Shown: in pieces, positions 33,481 through 47,572 of the stretch
How positions within the stretch are numbered: position 1 is the stretch's first letter
Layout: every line of letters starts with the position of its first letter
Assembly (NCBI GenBank): GCA_014204635.1
Contig: JACHLS010000008.1
Span: 145,452 to 209,451 of the forward strand
DNA length: 64,000 bases
Direction of reading: 5' to 3'
Source: Sporosarcina luteola
Lineage (GTDB): Bacteria > Bacillota > Bacilli > Bacillales_A > Planococcaceae
Position numbers and translations under genes: made by a program
Notes under the pieces: model-generated
The model's input: only the letters and a program-made list of their open reading frames with translations
What the model was told of the DNA's origin: nothing
Databases searched by the model: none

Positions 33481-34911
33481 TTAGCGTTTATTGATTTCCT
33501 CAAGAAGCAGTTTATTAACAAGCGGTGGATTTGCTTGTCCTTTTGTCGCCTTCATTACCTGTCCGACAAGGAATCCGACTGCCCGATCTTTACCATTCTT
33601 GTAATCCTCGATGGATTGCTCATTAGCATCCAATATTTCAGTAATGACCGCACGTAATGTGCCTTCATCTGAAATTTGGACAAGACCTTTCGCTTTGACG
33701 ATTTCTGCAGCATCTCCGCCGTTTTCAATCAATTCCTTGAACACTTTCTTCGCGATTTTGGAAGAGATCGTCCCGTCGGAGATCAATTTGATCATGCTGG
33801 CAAGACCTTCTGGCGTCAATGCTGTTTCATGCAATTCTTTTTGCTCTGCATTCAAATAAGCAGATACTTCGCCCATGAGCCAGTTGGAAGCAAGCTTCGC
33901 ATCAGCTCCTGCCTTCACTGTCGCATCAAAGAAGTCAGACATTTCCTTCGTCAATGTCAACACGTGCGCATCGTATTCAGGCAAGTCAAGTTCTTGTACA
34001 TAGCGCGCTTTTCGAGCATCCGGCAACTCTGGAATTTCCGCACGGACACGGTCCATCCATTCTTGGTCGATATGAATTTCCGACAAGTCCGGTTCGTTGA
34101 TAAAACGATAATCGTTTGCGCTGCCCTTCACCCGCATCAAAACGGTTTGTCCAGTCGCTTCGTCGTAACGACGTGTCTCTTGGACAATTTTTCCGCCTGA
34201 CAGCAAGACCTTTTCTTGGCGTTCTACTTCATTCGCAATTCCTCTGCGGACAAAGTTGAACGAGTTTAAGTTCTTCAACTCGGTTTTCGTGCCGAATTCT
34301 TTTTGGCCGAACGGGCGGATTGAAATGTTGGCATCACAGCGCAGGGAGCCTTCCTCCATCCGAACATCCGAAACCCCTGTATATTGAATGATAGCTTTCA
34401 ATTTTTCAAGGAATGCATACGCTTCTTCAGGAGAGCGAATATCCGCTTCCGTTACGATTTCGATAAGAGGGGTACCTTGTCTGTTCAAATCAACAAGAGA
34501 GTATCCGCCTTCCGCATGCGTCAGTTTGCCCGCATCTTCCTCTAAATGGACACGTTCAATTCGGATTTTCTTCTTCTTGCCTTCCACTTCGATTTCAATC
34601 CAGCCATTTGATCCGACTGGACGTTTATCTTGGGAGATTTGGAATGCCTTCGGATTGTCCGGGTAAAAATAATGCTTCCGGTCAAAATTCATAACTGGAG
34701 CAATCTCACAGTTCAACGCCATGGATGCTTTCATCCCAAAGTCAATTGCCCGTTTATTCATGGTAGGCAATGTGCCTGGGTATGCCAAATCGGTTACATG
34801 AATATTCATGTTCGGCTCCGCACCAAAATGGGCCGGGGCTGGCGAAAAGATCTTTGTCTCTGTTTTCAATTCCACATGGACTTCAAGTCCGACAATCGTT
34901 TCAAAGTTCAT
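33481..34911 (-). CDS. gatB: Asp/Glu-tRNA(Asn/Gln) amidotransferase subunit B
   Basis: 476 residues. [23 protein letters not shown] at the start, [29 protein letters not shown] and [19 protein letters not shown] are conserved. The C-terminal part (about 330-476) is the Yqey-like tRNA-binding tail ending [10 protein letters not shown]. With GatA and GatC it converts Glu-tRNA(Gln) to Gln-tRNA(Gln). ATGA overlap with gatA. Confidence 0.96.
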   Translation of the reverse strand: MNFETIVGLEVHVELKTETKIFSPAPAHFGAEPNMNIHVTDLAYPGTLPTMNKRAIDFGMKASMALNCEIAPVMNFDRKHYFYPDNPKAFQISQDKRPVGSNGWIEIEVEGKKKKIRIERVHLEEDAGKLTHAEGGYSLVDLNRQGTPLIEIVTEADIRSPEEAYAFLEKLKAIIQYTGVSDVRMEEGSLRCDANISIRPFGQKEFGTKTELKNLNSFNFVRRGIANEVERQEKVLLSGGKIVQETRRYDEATGQTVLMRVKGSANDYRFINEPDLSEIHIDQEWMDRVRAEIPELPDARKARYVQELDLPEYDAHVLTLTKEMSDFFDATVKAGADAKLASNWLMGEVSAYLNAEQKELHETALTPEGLASMIKLISDGTISSKIAKKVFKELIENGGDAAEIVKAKGLVQISDEGTLRAVITEILDANEQSIEDYKNGKDRAVGFLVGQVMKATKGQANPPLVNKLLLEEINKR

Positions 34912-36377
34912 CGGTTTTGTCCCTCCCCAACTAACGGAGTGCCCGCCTTGAAATCAGTCGCTTGCTCAAACGCATGCGCCACTTTGTAAAGCAATCCTTC
35001 ATCGAAATGATCGCCGATAATTTGCAACCCGATCGGCAATCCTTCTGAAGCGCCGCACGGTACTGAAATGGCTGGAACGCCCGCCAGGTTAACCGGTACA
35101 GTCAAAATATCGTTCGCATAGAGCGTCAACGGATCAAATATCGTTTCACCTAACTTATAGGCAGTCGTCGCGCTTGTCGGTCCAACGATGACATCATATT
35201 TTTGAAACAGATCCGCAAAATCCTGTGAGATCAACGACCGGACTTTTTGCGCTTTTACATATACTTCTTCATATTGGTTTGCGCTCAATGCGTACGTTCC
35301 GTATAAAATACGCTTCTTCACTTCCGGGCCAAATCCTTCGGAGCGGGAACGGAAATACAATTCTTCCAGGTTTTTCACGCCTTCAGGACGGTAGCCATAA
35401 CGGATGCCGTCAAATCTGGCCAAGTTGGAAGAAGCCTCGCCGCAAGCGATGACATAATAGCTCGGTGCGCCGTATTTGGCATGCGGCAAGTCCACCTCTT
35501 CGATAACCGCCCCAAGAGATTCGAGAACTTGTAAGGCTTCACGTACAGACGCTTTGACTGCTTCGTCCACACCTTGCCCTAAAAATTCCTTAGGAACTGC
35601 CACTTTCAATCCTTTGATGTCGCCAGTCAACGCCTTGCGATAATCAGAAACTTCTTTCGAAGAAGATGAGAAGTCATGTTGATCATTGCCCGCAATGGCG
35701 CTAAGCAGCATAGCGTTGTCTTCCACGTTCCGAGTCAATGGCCCGATTTGATCCAAAGAGGATGCAAACGCAACAAGCCCATAGCGGGAGACGCGGCCAT
35801 ATGTCGGCTTCATGCCGACTACGCCACAAAATGCGGCAGGCTGTCGAACGGATCCACCCGTATCGGTTCCTAAAGAAAATAGCGCTTCGCCGGATGCGAC
35901 AGCTGCAGCAGAGCCGCCGGAAGAACCGCCGGGAACATAATCAAGATTCCAAGGATTCCGGGTAACTTGGAAAGCCGAATGTTCAGTCGTTGAACCCATG
36001 GCAAATTCATCCATATTTAATTTGCCCAAGCTGACCATTCCCGCATTTTTTACTCGTTCTACTACCGTAGCATCATATACCGGCACAAAGTCTTCCAACA
36101 TTTTACTGCCGCAAGTTGTTTTCGTGCCTTTTGTAATGATGTTGTCTTTTATGCCGATCGGCAATCCGAATAATGGACCACGTTGCTCCAGCGGGACGTT
36201 GTCCAATTGGTCCGCCTGCGCCTTCGCTTCCTGTTCAGTAACCGTCAAAAATGCTTGTACATTCCCTTCGACATCCGCAATCCGGCTGAATGCGTCTTCG
36301 GTAATTTCTTTGACGGAGACTTCACGATTATGTAATAGCTGTTGAAGCTCTGTTGCCGTTTTAGAAAATAAGGTCAT
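34908..36377 (-). CDS. gatA: Asp/Glu-tRNA amidotransferase subunit A
   Basis: ATG at 36377 is 8 bases after AGGAGGG. 489 residues of amidase-signature fold: [10 protein letters not shown] (catalytic Lys, about 78), [15 protein letters not shown] (cis-Ser, about 150) and [16 protein letters not shown] (nucleophile Ser, about 174). All three catalytic residues are intact, so this glutaminase is normal, unlike the PurQ in this window. Supplies ammonia to GatB. Confidence 0.96.
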   Translation of the reverse strand: MTLFSKTATELQQLLHNREVSVKEITEDAFSRIADVEGNVQAFLTVTEQEAKAQADQLDNVPLEQRGPLFGLPIGIKDNIITKGTKTTCGSKMLEDFVPVYDATVVERVKNAGMVSLGKLNMDEFAMGSTTEHSAFQVTRNPWNLDYVPGGSSGGSAAAVASGEALFSLGTDTGGSVRQPAAFCGVVGMKPTYGRVSRYGLVAFASSLDQIGPLTRNVEDNAMLLSAIAGNDQHDFSSSSKEVSDYRKALTGDIKGLKVAVPKEFLGQGVDEAVKASVREALQVLESLGAVIEEVDLPHAKYGAPSYYVIACGEASSNLARFDGIRYGYRPEGVKNLEELYFRSRSEGFGPEVKKRILYGTYALSANQYEEVYVKAQKVRSLISQDFADLFQKYDVIVGPTSATTAYKLGETIFDPLTLYANDILTVPVNLAGVPAISVPCGASEGLPIGLQIIGDHFDEGLLYKVAHAFEQATDFKAGTPLVGEGQNR

Positions 36378-36619
36378 CTGTTTCCCTCCTATCAATTGCG
36401 CCTAAGCGTTTTTTGCCTCAAATCGAGTAGCAGCGAGAACTCGCCACGTTGCCGGGGCAAGGCCGCATCACAGTACATTGCAGTTTAGCAATGAAACACT
36501 CTTCTCATTTTGACATTCCGCTATCGGCTGTGGACCGACTCTAAGTCAGCCAGTCAGGCATTGCCGCCAATCACAGCAACATAGCCTGAGTTGTATTGCA
36601 AACACACTCTTTATAAGGC
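36378..36619. other. Unusually long gatC-gatA gap with small hairpins
   Basis: In Bacillus gatC and gatA nearly touch. Here 242 bases separate them, with stops in all frames. Small inverted repeats are present, such as CATTGC/GCAATG (36476-36493) and TTGCC/GGCAA near 36460. Nature unknown; a decayed insertion or an internal regulatory RNA are possible. Confidence 0.55.
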
Positions 36620-36913
36620 TTACGCAAGGATATTCGGAACTTTGATCATTCCATCCTCATGTTCCTTCACGCTGGCCAACATGTCGCCCCGATCCAAAAT
36701 TTCTGTCGGAACGTCTTCACGAAGAATATTGACTTGGTGCAACGGATGCGTCATCGGTTCAACATGTGTCGTATCGACTTCCTCAAATCTCTCTGCGAAT
36801 TTGTCCAATTCACTTAACATCGCTGCATATTGCTCAGCTTCGTCATCCGAAAAAGCGATCCGCGCAAAATTGGCATAATAAAAAACATCATCTTTTGTAA
36901 ATTGGTGAGTCAT
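36620..36913 (-). CDS. gatC: Asp/Glu-tRNA amidotransferase subunit C
   Basis: ATG at 36913, 7 bases after GAGGAGGCG. 97 residues: TKDDVFYYANFARIAFSDDEAEQYA, then LSELDKFAERFEEVDTTHVEPMTHP and LREDVP, the standard GatC pattern. It wraps around GatA and GatB. First gene of gatCAB. Confidence 0.95.
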   Translation of the reverse strand: MTHQFTKDDVFYYANFARIAFSDDEAEQYAAMLSELDKFAERFEEVDTTHVEPMTHPLHQVNILREDVPTEILDRGDMLASVKEHEDGMIKVPNILA

Positions 36914-36948
36914 TTGCTCGCCTCCTCTGTATACGTATTGTACGATTA

Positions 36949-36977
36949 ATCTTATCACCTGACAACAACGTTGAAAA
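36949..36977 (-). promoter_or_regulatory. Promoter of gatCAB
   Basis: Minus strand: TTTTCA, 17 bases, TAAGAT with an upstream TG (extended -10), about 36 bases before gatC. Confidence 0.4.
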
Positions 36978-37176
36978 GCGGCTCTTGTCTAGTGTAACCG
37001 AATTTTCCGAGAGTCGTGCAATTAGATGGAATTATTCTCGTGATTCATATAAAAAAGGTCGGATTGGCATGATTCACAGCAATTCGCCAAAGCAGTCATC
37101 CCAGCAGAGGTTCACACTGATCGAAACAGGCACGTGCAGTTGTCTTAAAGCCACTCCGTCCGGATTGGACCACAGG

Positions 37177-38304
37177 TCAATATCCATAGATATGGACGTA
37201 TGGCTCTTCTCCTGCATTCTTGACGATTAACGCTTCCGGTCCATTTACTGAGGTTATGCTCACTTCGACATTGATGTCCTGAAAATACCTTTGGACGAGC
37301 GAGGTCAAATGTTGTGTGAAACCAATCGTTTCACTCGTTCCGAAAAATTGGATCGGCACTTCGATGTGCAGTGATTCGTATTGCTTCTCACGAAAATGAG
37401 CCGTGCCAATGACGTTGACGAAACTTGGAAAATACTTATCAATATCCTGTTTAAATTTACTGAAGTCCGTGTTGATCTCCCGATAATTCTCAAGTGATGA
37501 AGGAGCTGGAAGGGTAACATATTTTTCATTCACTTCTTTCCAGCCGGATGCGGCAGTTTTCCCTTTATCCGCATAGGCAGTCGCGAAATAAGTACCAGGG
37601 ACAATAGAACTCCTGCTTTCCTGCTTGAATAGACCGATGACAATCGGAATGTCCGCGAGTCCTTCCTTCGCCCGTAATCTGCTAATAATTTCATCGGCCA
37701 TTTTCATGCCTTCTTTTTGGAGTTTATCATCCGGGATCCGAGTTTCCGAACCATCCCGCGCATAATAAATCGAATTTAGCGCCAATCCAATTGAAATCCC
37801 GGATAACCGGACTTTATTCTCTCCGGCTTTTTTTAGGTAATTCTGTTCCACGATGTGGGCCAAGTAGATCGGCGCCTGCTCGGCTGACTCATCGGCGCCG
37901 GACCCTTTCGCTGCACCCGCTGGATTCAATCCTTGGTCATTATCATTTTTACGTGCGAGCCATTTACCTGCTGTCTCTCTATCAATATATTGTCCTTCTT
38001 GAAAGAGATACTGTTCAGTGTCGAAGTGGCGTGTTGATAGGCGCAGTAAGCCTTGCTCCACTTCTTTCATGTCATATTTCGTATGTAGATTGTTGACAAC
38101 CATCCCCCGGCTTGCGCTTTGTTTGAAAGGAATCAATGTCTTATAAAACTCATTATTCAGTTGTACATCCGGGATGATCACAGTTTCTTGCGCCTTCTCT
38201 TCATTCTCCTGGATGACTTCATCCTTTTCCGGTGCAAATGAAGGAAGGCAGCCTCCGAGGAACAGCATAGCTGCTAATCCTGGTGCTACCCATATCCTTT
38301 TCAT
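37177..38304 (-). CDS. camS: CamS/YerH family lipoprotein
   Basis: 375 residues. Signal sequence MKRIWVAPGLAAMLFLGGC with lipobox LGGC (Cys19), then an acidic linker and the CamS domain (QSASRGMVVNNLHTKYDMKEVEQGLLRLSTRHFD). In enterococci and staphylococci the signal peptide of such lipoproteins is processed to a sex pheromone; in Bacillales the role is unknown. Follows ligA by 6 bases, as in B. subtilis (yerH), so last gene of pcrB-pcrA-ligA-camS. Confidence 0.9.
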   Translation of the reverse strand: MKRIWVAPGLAAMLFLGGCLPSFAPEKDEVIQENEEKAQETVIIPDVQLNNEFYKTLIPFKQSASRGMVVNNLHTKYDMKEVEQGLLRLSTRHFDTEQYLFQEGQYIDRETAGKWLARKNDNDQGLNPAGAAKGSGADESAEQAPIYLAHIVEQNYLKKAGENKVRLSGISIGLALNSIYYARDGSETRIPDDKLQKEGMKMADEIISRLRAKEGLADIPIVIGLFKQESRSSIVPGTYFATAYADKGKTAASGWKEVNEKYVTLPAPSSLENYREINTDFSKFKQDIDKYFPSFVNVIGTAHFREKQYESLHIEVPIQFFGTSETIGFTQHLTSLVQRYFQDINVEVSITSVNGPEALIVKNAGEEPYVHIYGY

Positions 38305-38310
38305 TACTAC

Positions 38311-42577
<4,267 letters not shown>

Positions 42578-42624
42578 TTCATCTACACCTTTCGAGGAAC
42601 ATCTGTTCTTCATTATACACCGTT

Positions 42625-43323
42625 TTATCCTTCATGGGGCGTTTTCTTGACAGCTTCCACTGTTTCAAGTGCCGCGTTCAAATTCTCATAGAGGACATTG
42701 CCAACGATGACTGTATGAGCGTAAGCGGCCATTTGCCCTGCCTGCTCAGCATTTGTAATTCCACCGCCGTAAAACAACCGTGTGGATTCCAATATCCTTG
42801 AAACAGAACGCACCACATTCGGATCTCCGAATGTCCCGCTGTATTCTAAATAAAAGACCGGCAGATGAAAGAGGTGCTCCGCCATGCGGGCATATGCAAT
42901 AACATCGTCCAAGTCGGGAACCGCATGCACACCCGTCAGGTCGGCAGCTTTACATGCAGGATTCATGATGCAATAGCCTTCTGCCAGTATCTCCTCCCAG
43001 TTCATCATATGGCCATATTCCCGCAATGCCGCATGGTGGATGCCATTGATCCATTCCACTTTGGTAGAGTTCAGGACGGTCGGAATAAAATAATAATCAA
43101 ACCCAGGTGTTACGGATTCAATCGTGGACACCTCAAGTGCAACCGGCACAGAATACCGGCGGATTCGTGCAAGCAAGTCCAAGACATTTTCCAGTGTTAC
43201 TTGATCTGTGCCGCCGACAATGAGCCCGTCGGTGCCTGATTCCGCAATTCTTTCTAATTGTTCGTCCGACACCGATTTAGCGGGATCCAGTTTAAAGGCA
43301 TGTCGCCAAGTTTTATAATCCAT
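42625..43323 (-). CDS. pcrB: Heptaprenylglyceryl phosphate synthase
   Basis: ATG at 43323, 6 bases after AAGGTGG. 232 residues, TIM barrel: [46 protein letters not shown] and [24 protein letters not shown]. PcrB transfers heptaprenyl diphosphate to sn-glycerol-1-phosphate, giving an archaeal-type ether lipid. 47 bases before pcrA. Confidence 0.93.
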   Translation of the reverse strand: MDYKTWRHAFKLDPAKSVSDEQLERIAESGTDGLIVGGTDQVTLENVLDLLARIRRYSVPVALEVSTIESVTPGFDYYFIPTVLNSTKVEWINGIHHAALREYGHMMNWEEILAEGYCIMNPACKAADLTGVHAVPDLDDVIAYARMAEHLFHLPVFYLEYSGTFGDPNVVRSVSRILESTRLFYGGGITNAEQAGQMAAYAHTVIVGNVLYENLNAALETVEAVKKTPHEG

Positions 43324-43372
43324 GTTCAACCACCTTGTTCCTTTATGTACGTTCTTTTAGTATACCAAAAAA

Positions 43373-43398
43373 AAGAACGGAATCCTCGCTCCGTCCTT
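43373..43398 (-). terminator. Terminator of yerC
   Basis: AAGAACGGA/TCCGTCCTT stem, A runs on the left giving TTTTTTTT on the minus strand. Isolates yerC from the pcrB operon. Confidence 0.8.
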
Positions 43399-43433
43399 TT
43401 AAAAAAAATCATATTCTGTTCAGGTACAATCCC

Positions 43434-43760
43434 TTACTTGCTGTTTCCTTCGCTATCGCTGCCATCTAATTCTGGGTAAAGGCGGTCCAGAACTGTATTA
43501 TAACCATCCGAACCATAATCGACACAGCGGCGAACCCTTGAAATCGTAGCAGTGCTGGCCCCCGTTTCATTTTGGATCCGGTCATACGTCCTTTTCAATT
43601 TCAACATATGCGCTACTTCCAAACGTTGCGCCATCGACTGGATTTCACTCATCGTACAAAGATCATCAAAAAAGGAATAGCATTCTTCGAGATCTTTCAG
43701 CTCCAAAATCGCTTTGAACAGTTGGTCTGTCTGTTGACCGCGTATTTTATCGATTTGCAA
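43434..43760 (-). CDS. yerC: YerC, TrpR-like regulator
   Basis: 108 residues, TTG start 5 bases after GAGGGAG. The segment MSEIQSMAQRLEVAHMLKL then YDRIQNETGASTATISRVRR is a TrpR-type HTH and identifies the YerC/YecD family. A role in regulating the pcrA-ligA region or yerB has been guessed; the ligand is unknown. Own terminator. Confidence 0.92.
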   Translation of the reverse strand: MQIDKIRGQQTDQLFKAILELKDLEECYSFFDDLCTMSEIQSMAQRLEVAHMLKLKRTYDRIQNETGASTATISRVRRCVDYGSDGYNTVLDRLYPELDGSDSEGNSK

Positions 43761-43816
43761 TTGTCTCCCTCGTTTCAGTCGATTTATTATACTTCTAGCT
43801 TCATTTCTGTTCGAGC

Positions 43817-44905
43817 TTAAGGAGTAAAGGTGACTGCTTTTTCAATACCTGGCCTAGTCGGGATAATATGAATCCATGTTTTCCCTGGTACCAACTCAAC
43901 CGGTACACCATTCTCCACCGGCGTCAGGAACCCATCAATATTTTTCCATTCAAGGTCCTTCACTATTCCTGCATGGAATAATATCGCTTTGCCGCCAGAT
44001 TCCAGATCGACCGCTTGTCTACCGACATTGTCAATCGTTCGATGCGGCGCTTCCAATACGAGAATGTTCGATACGTCTACTTCTTGGCCATTTTCCTTGT
44101 CAATCGTTACTGTCCCTTTCACAACCCTCTTATACGTCCCATGTTCCGGTTGATACGTAAAGGTGCTAATAAAATCTTGATTTGAACTAAAACGGACGAC
44201 AAGCTCCGCTGCACTATCCCCTATTTTATCACTTTCATTGGAATCCTGGAACGTCAAAGGCGGTATCTTCTCAATCGAGTCGTGACTGCTCATCTTTTCC
44301 ATTGCCTCCAGAATGTTTTCGCCTGAAATATAAGAGTTGTGAGGTGCTCGTCTTTCTTTCGATCGTTTAAACAATGTTCCATCATACTGCATGCCATTGA
44401 CGTGATCGACATAGCGGCTGGTCAACAGTCTTTGAGCGTCAGGACTATAGCCGTGCGCAATATAGAAGGCATCCATCCCTTTTGCCAAGTAAATGAAATA
44501 GTCGCGAGCACTGCGGATCGGTCCAACTTGCTCCGGCAATTCGCTCTGGAATAAAGCGAGATATCTCGTCACATTTCCTTCCGCCATGAATTCAAAAATC
44601 ATATCCGCTTCACTAATTCCTGATTGCGGCCTCGCTAATGGATGGTTGTTGATCGTGGCCAATATCGGCCGGCGGCTTTGTTTCTCCTCTCGCCATTCAC
44701 CGGTAAACGGCAACTGATACAATAAAGATCCTTCTATATCATCATCTGGCTCTTCAACGTCATCCTCTTCCTGGATGATTTCTTCTTCCGCGTCATTTTG
44801 CTCTGTTTCTCCCACTTCCTCTTTCTCTTTTTTTGAGCAAGCTGAGATGAGCAGCAACATGACAGCTGCCATGAACAACAGCCACATTCTCTTATTCCCT
44901 TTCAT
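43817..44905 (-). CDS. yerB: YerB lipoprotein, DUF3048
   Basis: 362 residues. Signal with lipobox LISAC (Cys23), an acidic linker (about 25-60, rich in Glu and Asp), then the DUF3048 domain: RRPILATINNHPLARPQSGIS, YLALFQSELPEQVGPIRSARDYF and IAHGYSPDAQRLL. Extracellular, membrane-anchored, function not established. Follows yerA by 9 bases. Confidence 0.92.
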   Translation of the reverse strand: MKGNKRMWLLFMAAVMLLLISACSKKEKEEVGETEQNDAEEEIIQEEDDVEEPDDDIEGSLLYQLPFTGEWREEKQSRRPILATINNHPLARPQSGISEADMIFEFMAEGNVTRYLALFQSELPEQVGPIRSARDYFIYLAKGMDAFYIAHGYSPDAQRLLTSRYVDHVNGMQYDGTLFKRSKERRAPHNSYISGENILEAMEKMSSHDSIEKIPPLTFQDSNESDKIGDSAAELVVRFSSNQDFISTFTYQPEHGTYKRVVKGTVTIDKENGQEVDVSNILVLEAPHRTIDNVGRQAVDLESGGKAILFHAGIVKDLEWKNIDGFLTPVENGVPVELVPGKTWIHIIPTRPGIEKAVTFTP

Positions 44906-44914
44906 CGTTTCCCC

Positions 44915-46633
44915 CTATCTTCCGGTCGCCGGAAAGATCACTTTATTTTTTAATACATTATATAACCCGTTTTGTGTAATCCTGACATATGGCAAATGGG
45001 TCGATTGGAGAAATAGAAATGTATAAACAGCATCTCCAAAGCTATAGCCCCGCTCTGCCAATGCCTCCTTGAACTCCTTCTCCTGGCTGATCAACAGTTC
45101 TACATTTTCTGAAGATAGCCCTCCGCCAATCGGCAATGGAATGGATGCGACAACTTGCCCGTCTTCAATAAGTACCATACCGCCTCCCAGCTTTTTCATT
45201 TCCGTGAAAGCTTGTAACATCGCATGCTTGTCTTTTCCGATGAGGATAATGTCTCCTGTATTTGAATAGGATGATGCCATTCCTTCCACATGTGTTGCAA
45301 ACCCTTTAATGAGCGTGTTGACACGCCATGCCCCCTGTCGATCCACGAGCATGAGAAAACTTTCAGCATGACCTGCTGCCAAGGCAGCTCCAGTAACATC
45401 CAAGTTCGACTCATATGGCTTTGTAATGACATCGTTCACCATCTCGATGCCGACTCGGGAAAATTCCTCAAAATCTTGTTCCGACAAATCAAAGGCTGGT
45501 TTAAATGCTGGAATGAGCGACCAGTCCACTTTATCGAAGCTTACCGTCGGTTGGCCATCACGAAGCAGCCAAACCCCCTTTGATAATACATCAGTCGGAA
45601 CAGGATTCCTTTCGTCGTCAAGAAAGTTTAATGTTGCATACCTTCCCGTCGCGATAACTCCTTGGATATGATCAATTCCGTAATAACGCGCGACGTTGTA
45701 AGAAGCCATCAAATAGGCATCAATCGGAGGAACTCCGGCATCGAGAGCTGCTTGGATACACTTGTCCATCACGCCATCCAGATGGAACGATGGAGTAGAC
45801 CCGTCTGTCGTCATCATCAAGTGATCAAACACATCCCACTTGGACTCCACAATATCCCGCAACATGACCGGAAGATCAGGACGGATTGAGGAATGGCGAA
45901 GCGTGACCGCATAGCCTTGCAACAAACGGCGTTCCACTTCTTCAGCTGTCATCGCCTCGTGATCTCCATCGGTGCCCAGCAGTTTCATGCGTGCCAACGT
46001 CCGGTCAGAGGCTCCTGGAAAATGGCCCTCGATTTTTTTCCCTGCCTGTTTTGCTGCTTCCATTGCATCCAGCATTGTCTGATCGCCATTCAGCAAGCGA
46101 GGCCAGCCGGTCAACTCTCCTCCCATCAGGACATCTTTCCGTTCGATCCATTCCTGTATATCTTTTCTATTGAACAGTTCTTTTTCACGCTGGAGGACCG
46201 TTTGAGAATCAAACCGCGCCCACCAATAAAACGTAAACGGCAGATCGTTCAATTGCTCTATAATTTTGAAAGCCTTTTCATTGCCGAGCATCATGAAAAA
46301 AGTTAAATTATCCGCAAGGAATGTTGTTGTCCCCAGCCGTCCGGCGTATTGTGCAAATGTTTCTGGATTGTATAGTTGGAATGGGTGGACATGCGGCTCG
46401 ATATAGCCAGGCACTATCCGTTTTCCCGTCGCATCGATGATTTCTGTTTCTTCCAGCTTGACGGGCATTTTCGGCCCCACGTAAAGAATGCGATCTCCTG
46501 CGATCCAAATATGGCCGGTCATCCACTTCTTAAAGATAGAATGCAAATAGGTTGCGTTCTGGATAACCAGTGACGGTGCCTGTTTCCCGTCAATTATCTC
46601 AATCTGTTCAAAGATTTCTTTCTGGTTCCACAT
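44915..46633 (-). CDS. yerA: Adenine deaminase-like amidohydrolase YerA
   Basis: 572 residues. Metal site VPGYIEPHVHPFQLYN (HxH about 79-81), GHFPGASDRTLARM, TDGDHEAMTAEEV and MMTTDGSTPS, with the C-terminal adenine deaminase domain (GGGLSSENVELL). Converts adenine to hypoxanthine in the AdeC family; YerA-type proteins are a distinct branch. Its place next to the purine operon in Bacillus order suits purine salvage. ATG after AAAAGGGGACC. Confidence 0.88.
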   Translation of the reverse strand: MWNQKEIFEQIEIIDGKQAPSLVIQNATYLHSIFKKWMTGHIWIAGDRILYVGPKMPVKLEETEIIDATGKRIVPGYIEPHVHPFQLYNPETFAQYAGRLGTTTFLADNLTFFMMLGNEKAFKIIEQLNDLPFTFYWWARFDSQTVLQREKELFNRKDIQEWIERKDVLMGGELTGWPRLLNGDQTMLDAMEAAKQAGKKIEGHFPGASDRTLARMKLLGTDGDHEAMTAEEVERRLLQGYAVTLRHSSIRPDLPVMLRDIVESKWDVFDHLMMTTDGSTPSFHLDGVMDKCIQAALDAGVPPIDAYLMASYNVARYYGIDHIQGVIATGRYATLNFLDDERNPVPTDVLSKGVWLLRDGQPTVSFDKVDWSLIPAFKPAFDLSEQDFEEFSRVGIEMVNDVITKPYESNLDVTGAALAAGHAESFLMLVDRQGAWRVNTLIKGFATHVEGMASSYSNTGDIILIGKDKHAMLQAFTEMKKLGGGMVLIEDGQVVASIPLPIGGGLSSENVELLISQEKEFKEALAERGYSFGDAVYTFLFLQSTHLPYVRITQNGLYNVLKNKVIFPATGR

Positions 46634-46819
46634 CGTATTGGTCCCCTTTTTCTAAATAGTGCTGTTTTTATCGTAGCATAGCAATCTCTTGAAACAAAGA
46701 GCGTTCTTGTTTTTTATTCATGAAATTTGCAGGAATTGGGAGAACAGAATCGAAGACTAGTACGATAGCCTGCTTTGATTCACAAACGCCCTACAAAAGA
46801 AAAGATAAGGATGATGGAT

Positions 46820-47500
46820 ATGGAATTTAATCAAGAATTGGCAACCGAATATGACCGGGGGATCCGAAGGACCTTTCCCGCTTATGATGCAATGTTCAAA
46901 ATGGCTGCTGCTTATTTACATCACGCCGTTGGGGATGATGCTGATATACTGCTCGCAGGTGCCGGGGGAGGCAATGAGCTGAAACTATTTGGTCCGCCAC
47001 ATCCGAATTGGCGGTTCACAGCCGTAGACCCATCCAAAGAGATGCTGGAAATGGCCGTACGCAAGGCGACTGTCCTCGGTCTCGTAGAACGTATCCGTTT
47101 TATTGAAGGCACAGTTGATGCCATAAGGAACAAGGAACTATTCGATGCGGCGACCTGTCTGCTTGTCCTTCATTTTATTCAGGAGAATGACAAGAAAGAA
47201 GAGTTATTGCGCTCTATCCGGGAGCGGCTAAACACTGGTTCGCCTTTCATTTTGGCTGCGATGCACCGGCCAGAGGATAACGAAGAGTTTGACAGATTAG
47301 TTGGTCTTTGGAAAGTGTATTGGTTGGAAACAACCGGGCTGTCGCTGGAGGAAGTTAATGAAATGGAGAAAAGTGTTCGCTCCCTTTCTTTTATTTCCGA
47401 AGAAGCATTGAAACAATTATTACATAAAACCGGTTTCGGAATCCCGACAAAATTTCTACAAAATGGCTTTTTCGGCTGTTGGATCTGTCATGCCGTCTAG
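46820..47500 (+). CDS. Class I SAM-dependent methyltransferase
   Basis: Three in-frame ATGs (46811, 46814, 46820) follow AAGG; I take 46820 for its 9-base spacing, giving 226 residues. ADILLAGAGGGNELKLFGPP is the SAM-binding loop, FTAVDPSKEMLEMAV holds the acidic residue, and DAATCLLVLHFI motif II. Small-molecule methyltransferase of unknown substrate. Ends 72 bases before the ger operon, same strand. Confidence 0.85.
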   Translation: MEFNQELATEYDRGIRRTFPAYDAMFKMAAAYLHHAVGDDADILLAGAGGGNELKLFGPPHPNWRFTAVDPSKEMLEMAVRKATVLGLVERIRFIEGTVDAIRNKELFDAATCLLVLHFIQENDKKEELLRSIRERLNTGSPFILAAMHRPEDNEEFDRLVGLWKVYWLETTGLSLEEVNEMEKSVRSLSFISEEALKQLLHKTGFGIPTKFLQNGFFGCWICHAV

Positions 47501-47572
47501 ACCAAAAATGAATGATTTGCGAATAACTGGATACCCTACCTAACAGGACCTCTTGGATGGGAGTGAAGGGTA

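Noticed and set aside
36914..37176. T-box leader of gatCAB
   Set aside because: No AGGGTGGNACCGCG-type element on the minus strand.
37074..37187. 37-codon frame overlapping the camS stop (MDIDLWSNPDGVALRQL)
   Set aside because: Protein-like composition, but no SD at proper distance and no family; left out.
47501..47572. Sigma-G promoter in front of the ger operon
   Set aside because: GAATG followed by a TACCCTA-like -10 is only a partial match to the consensus; expected on biology but not supported well by sequence.
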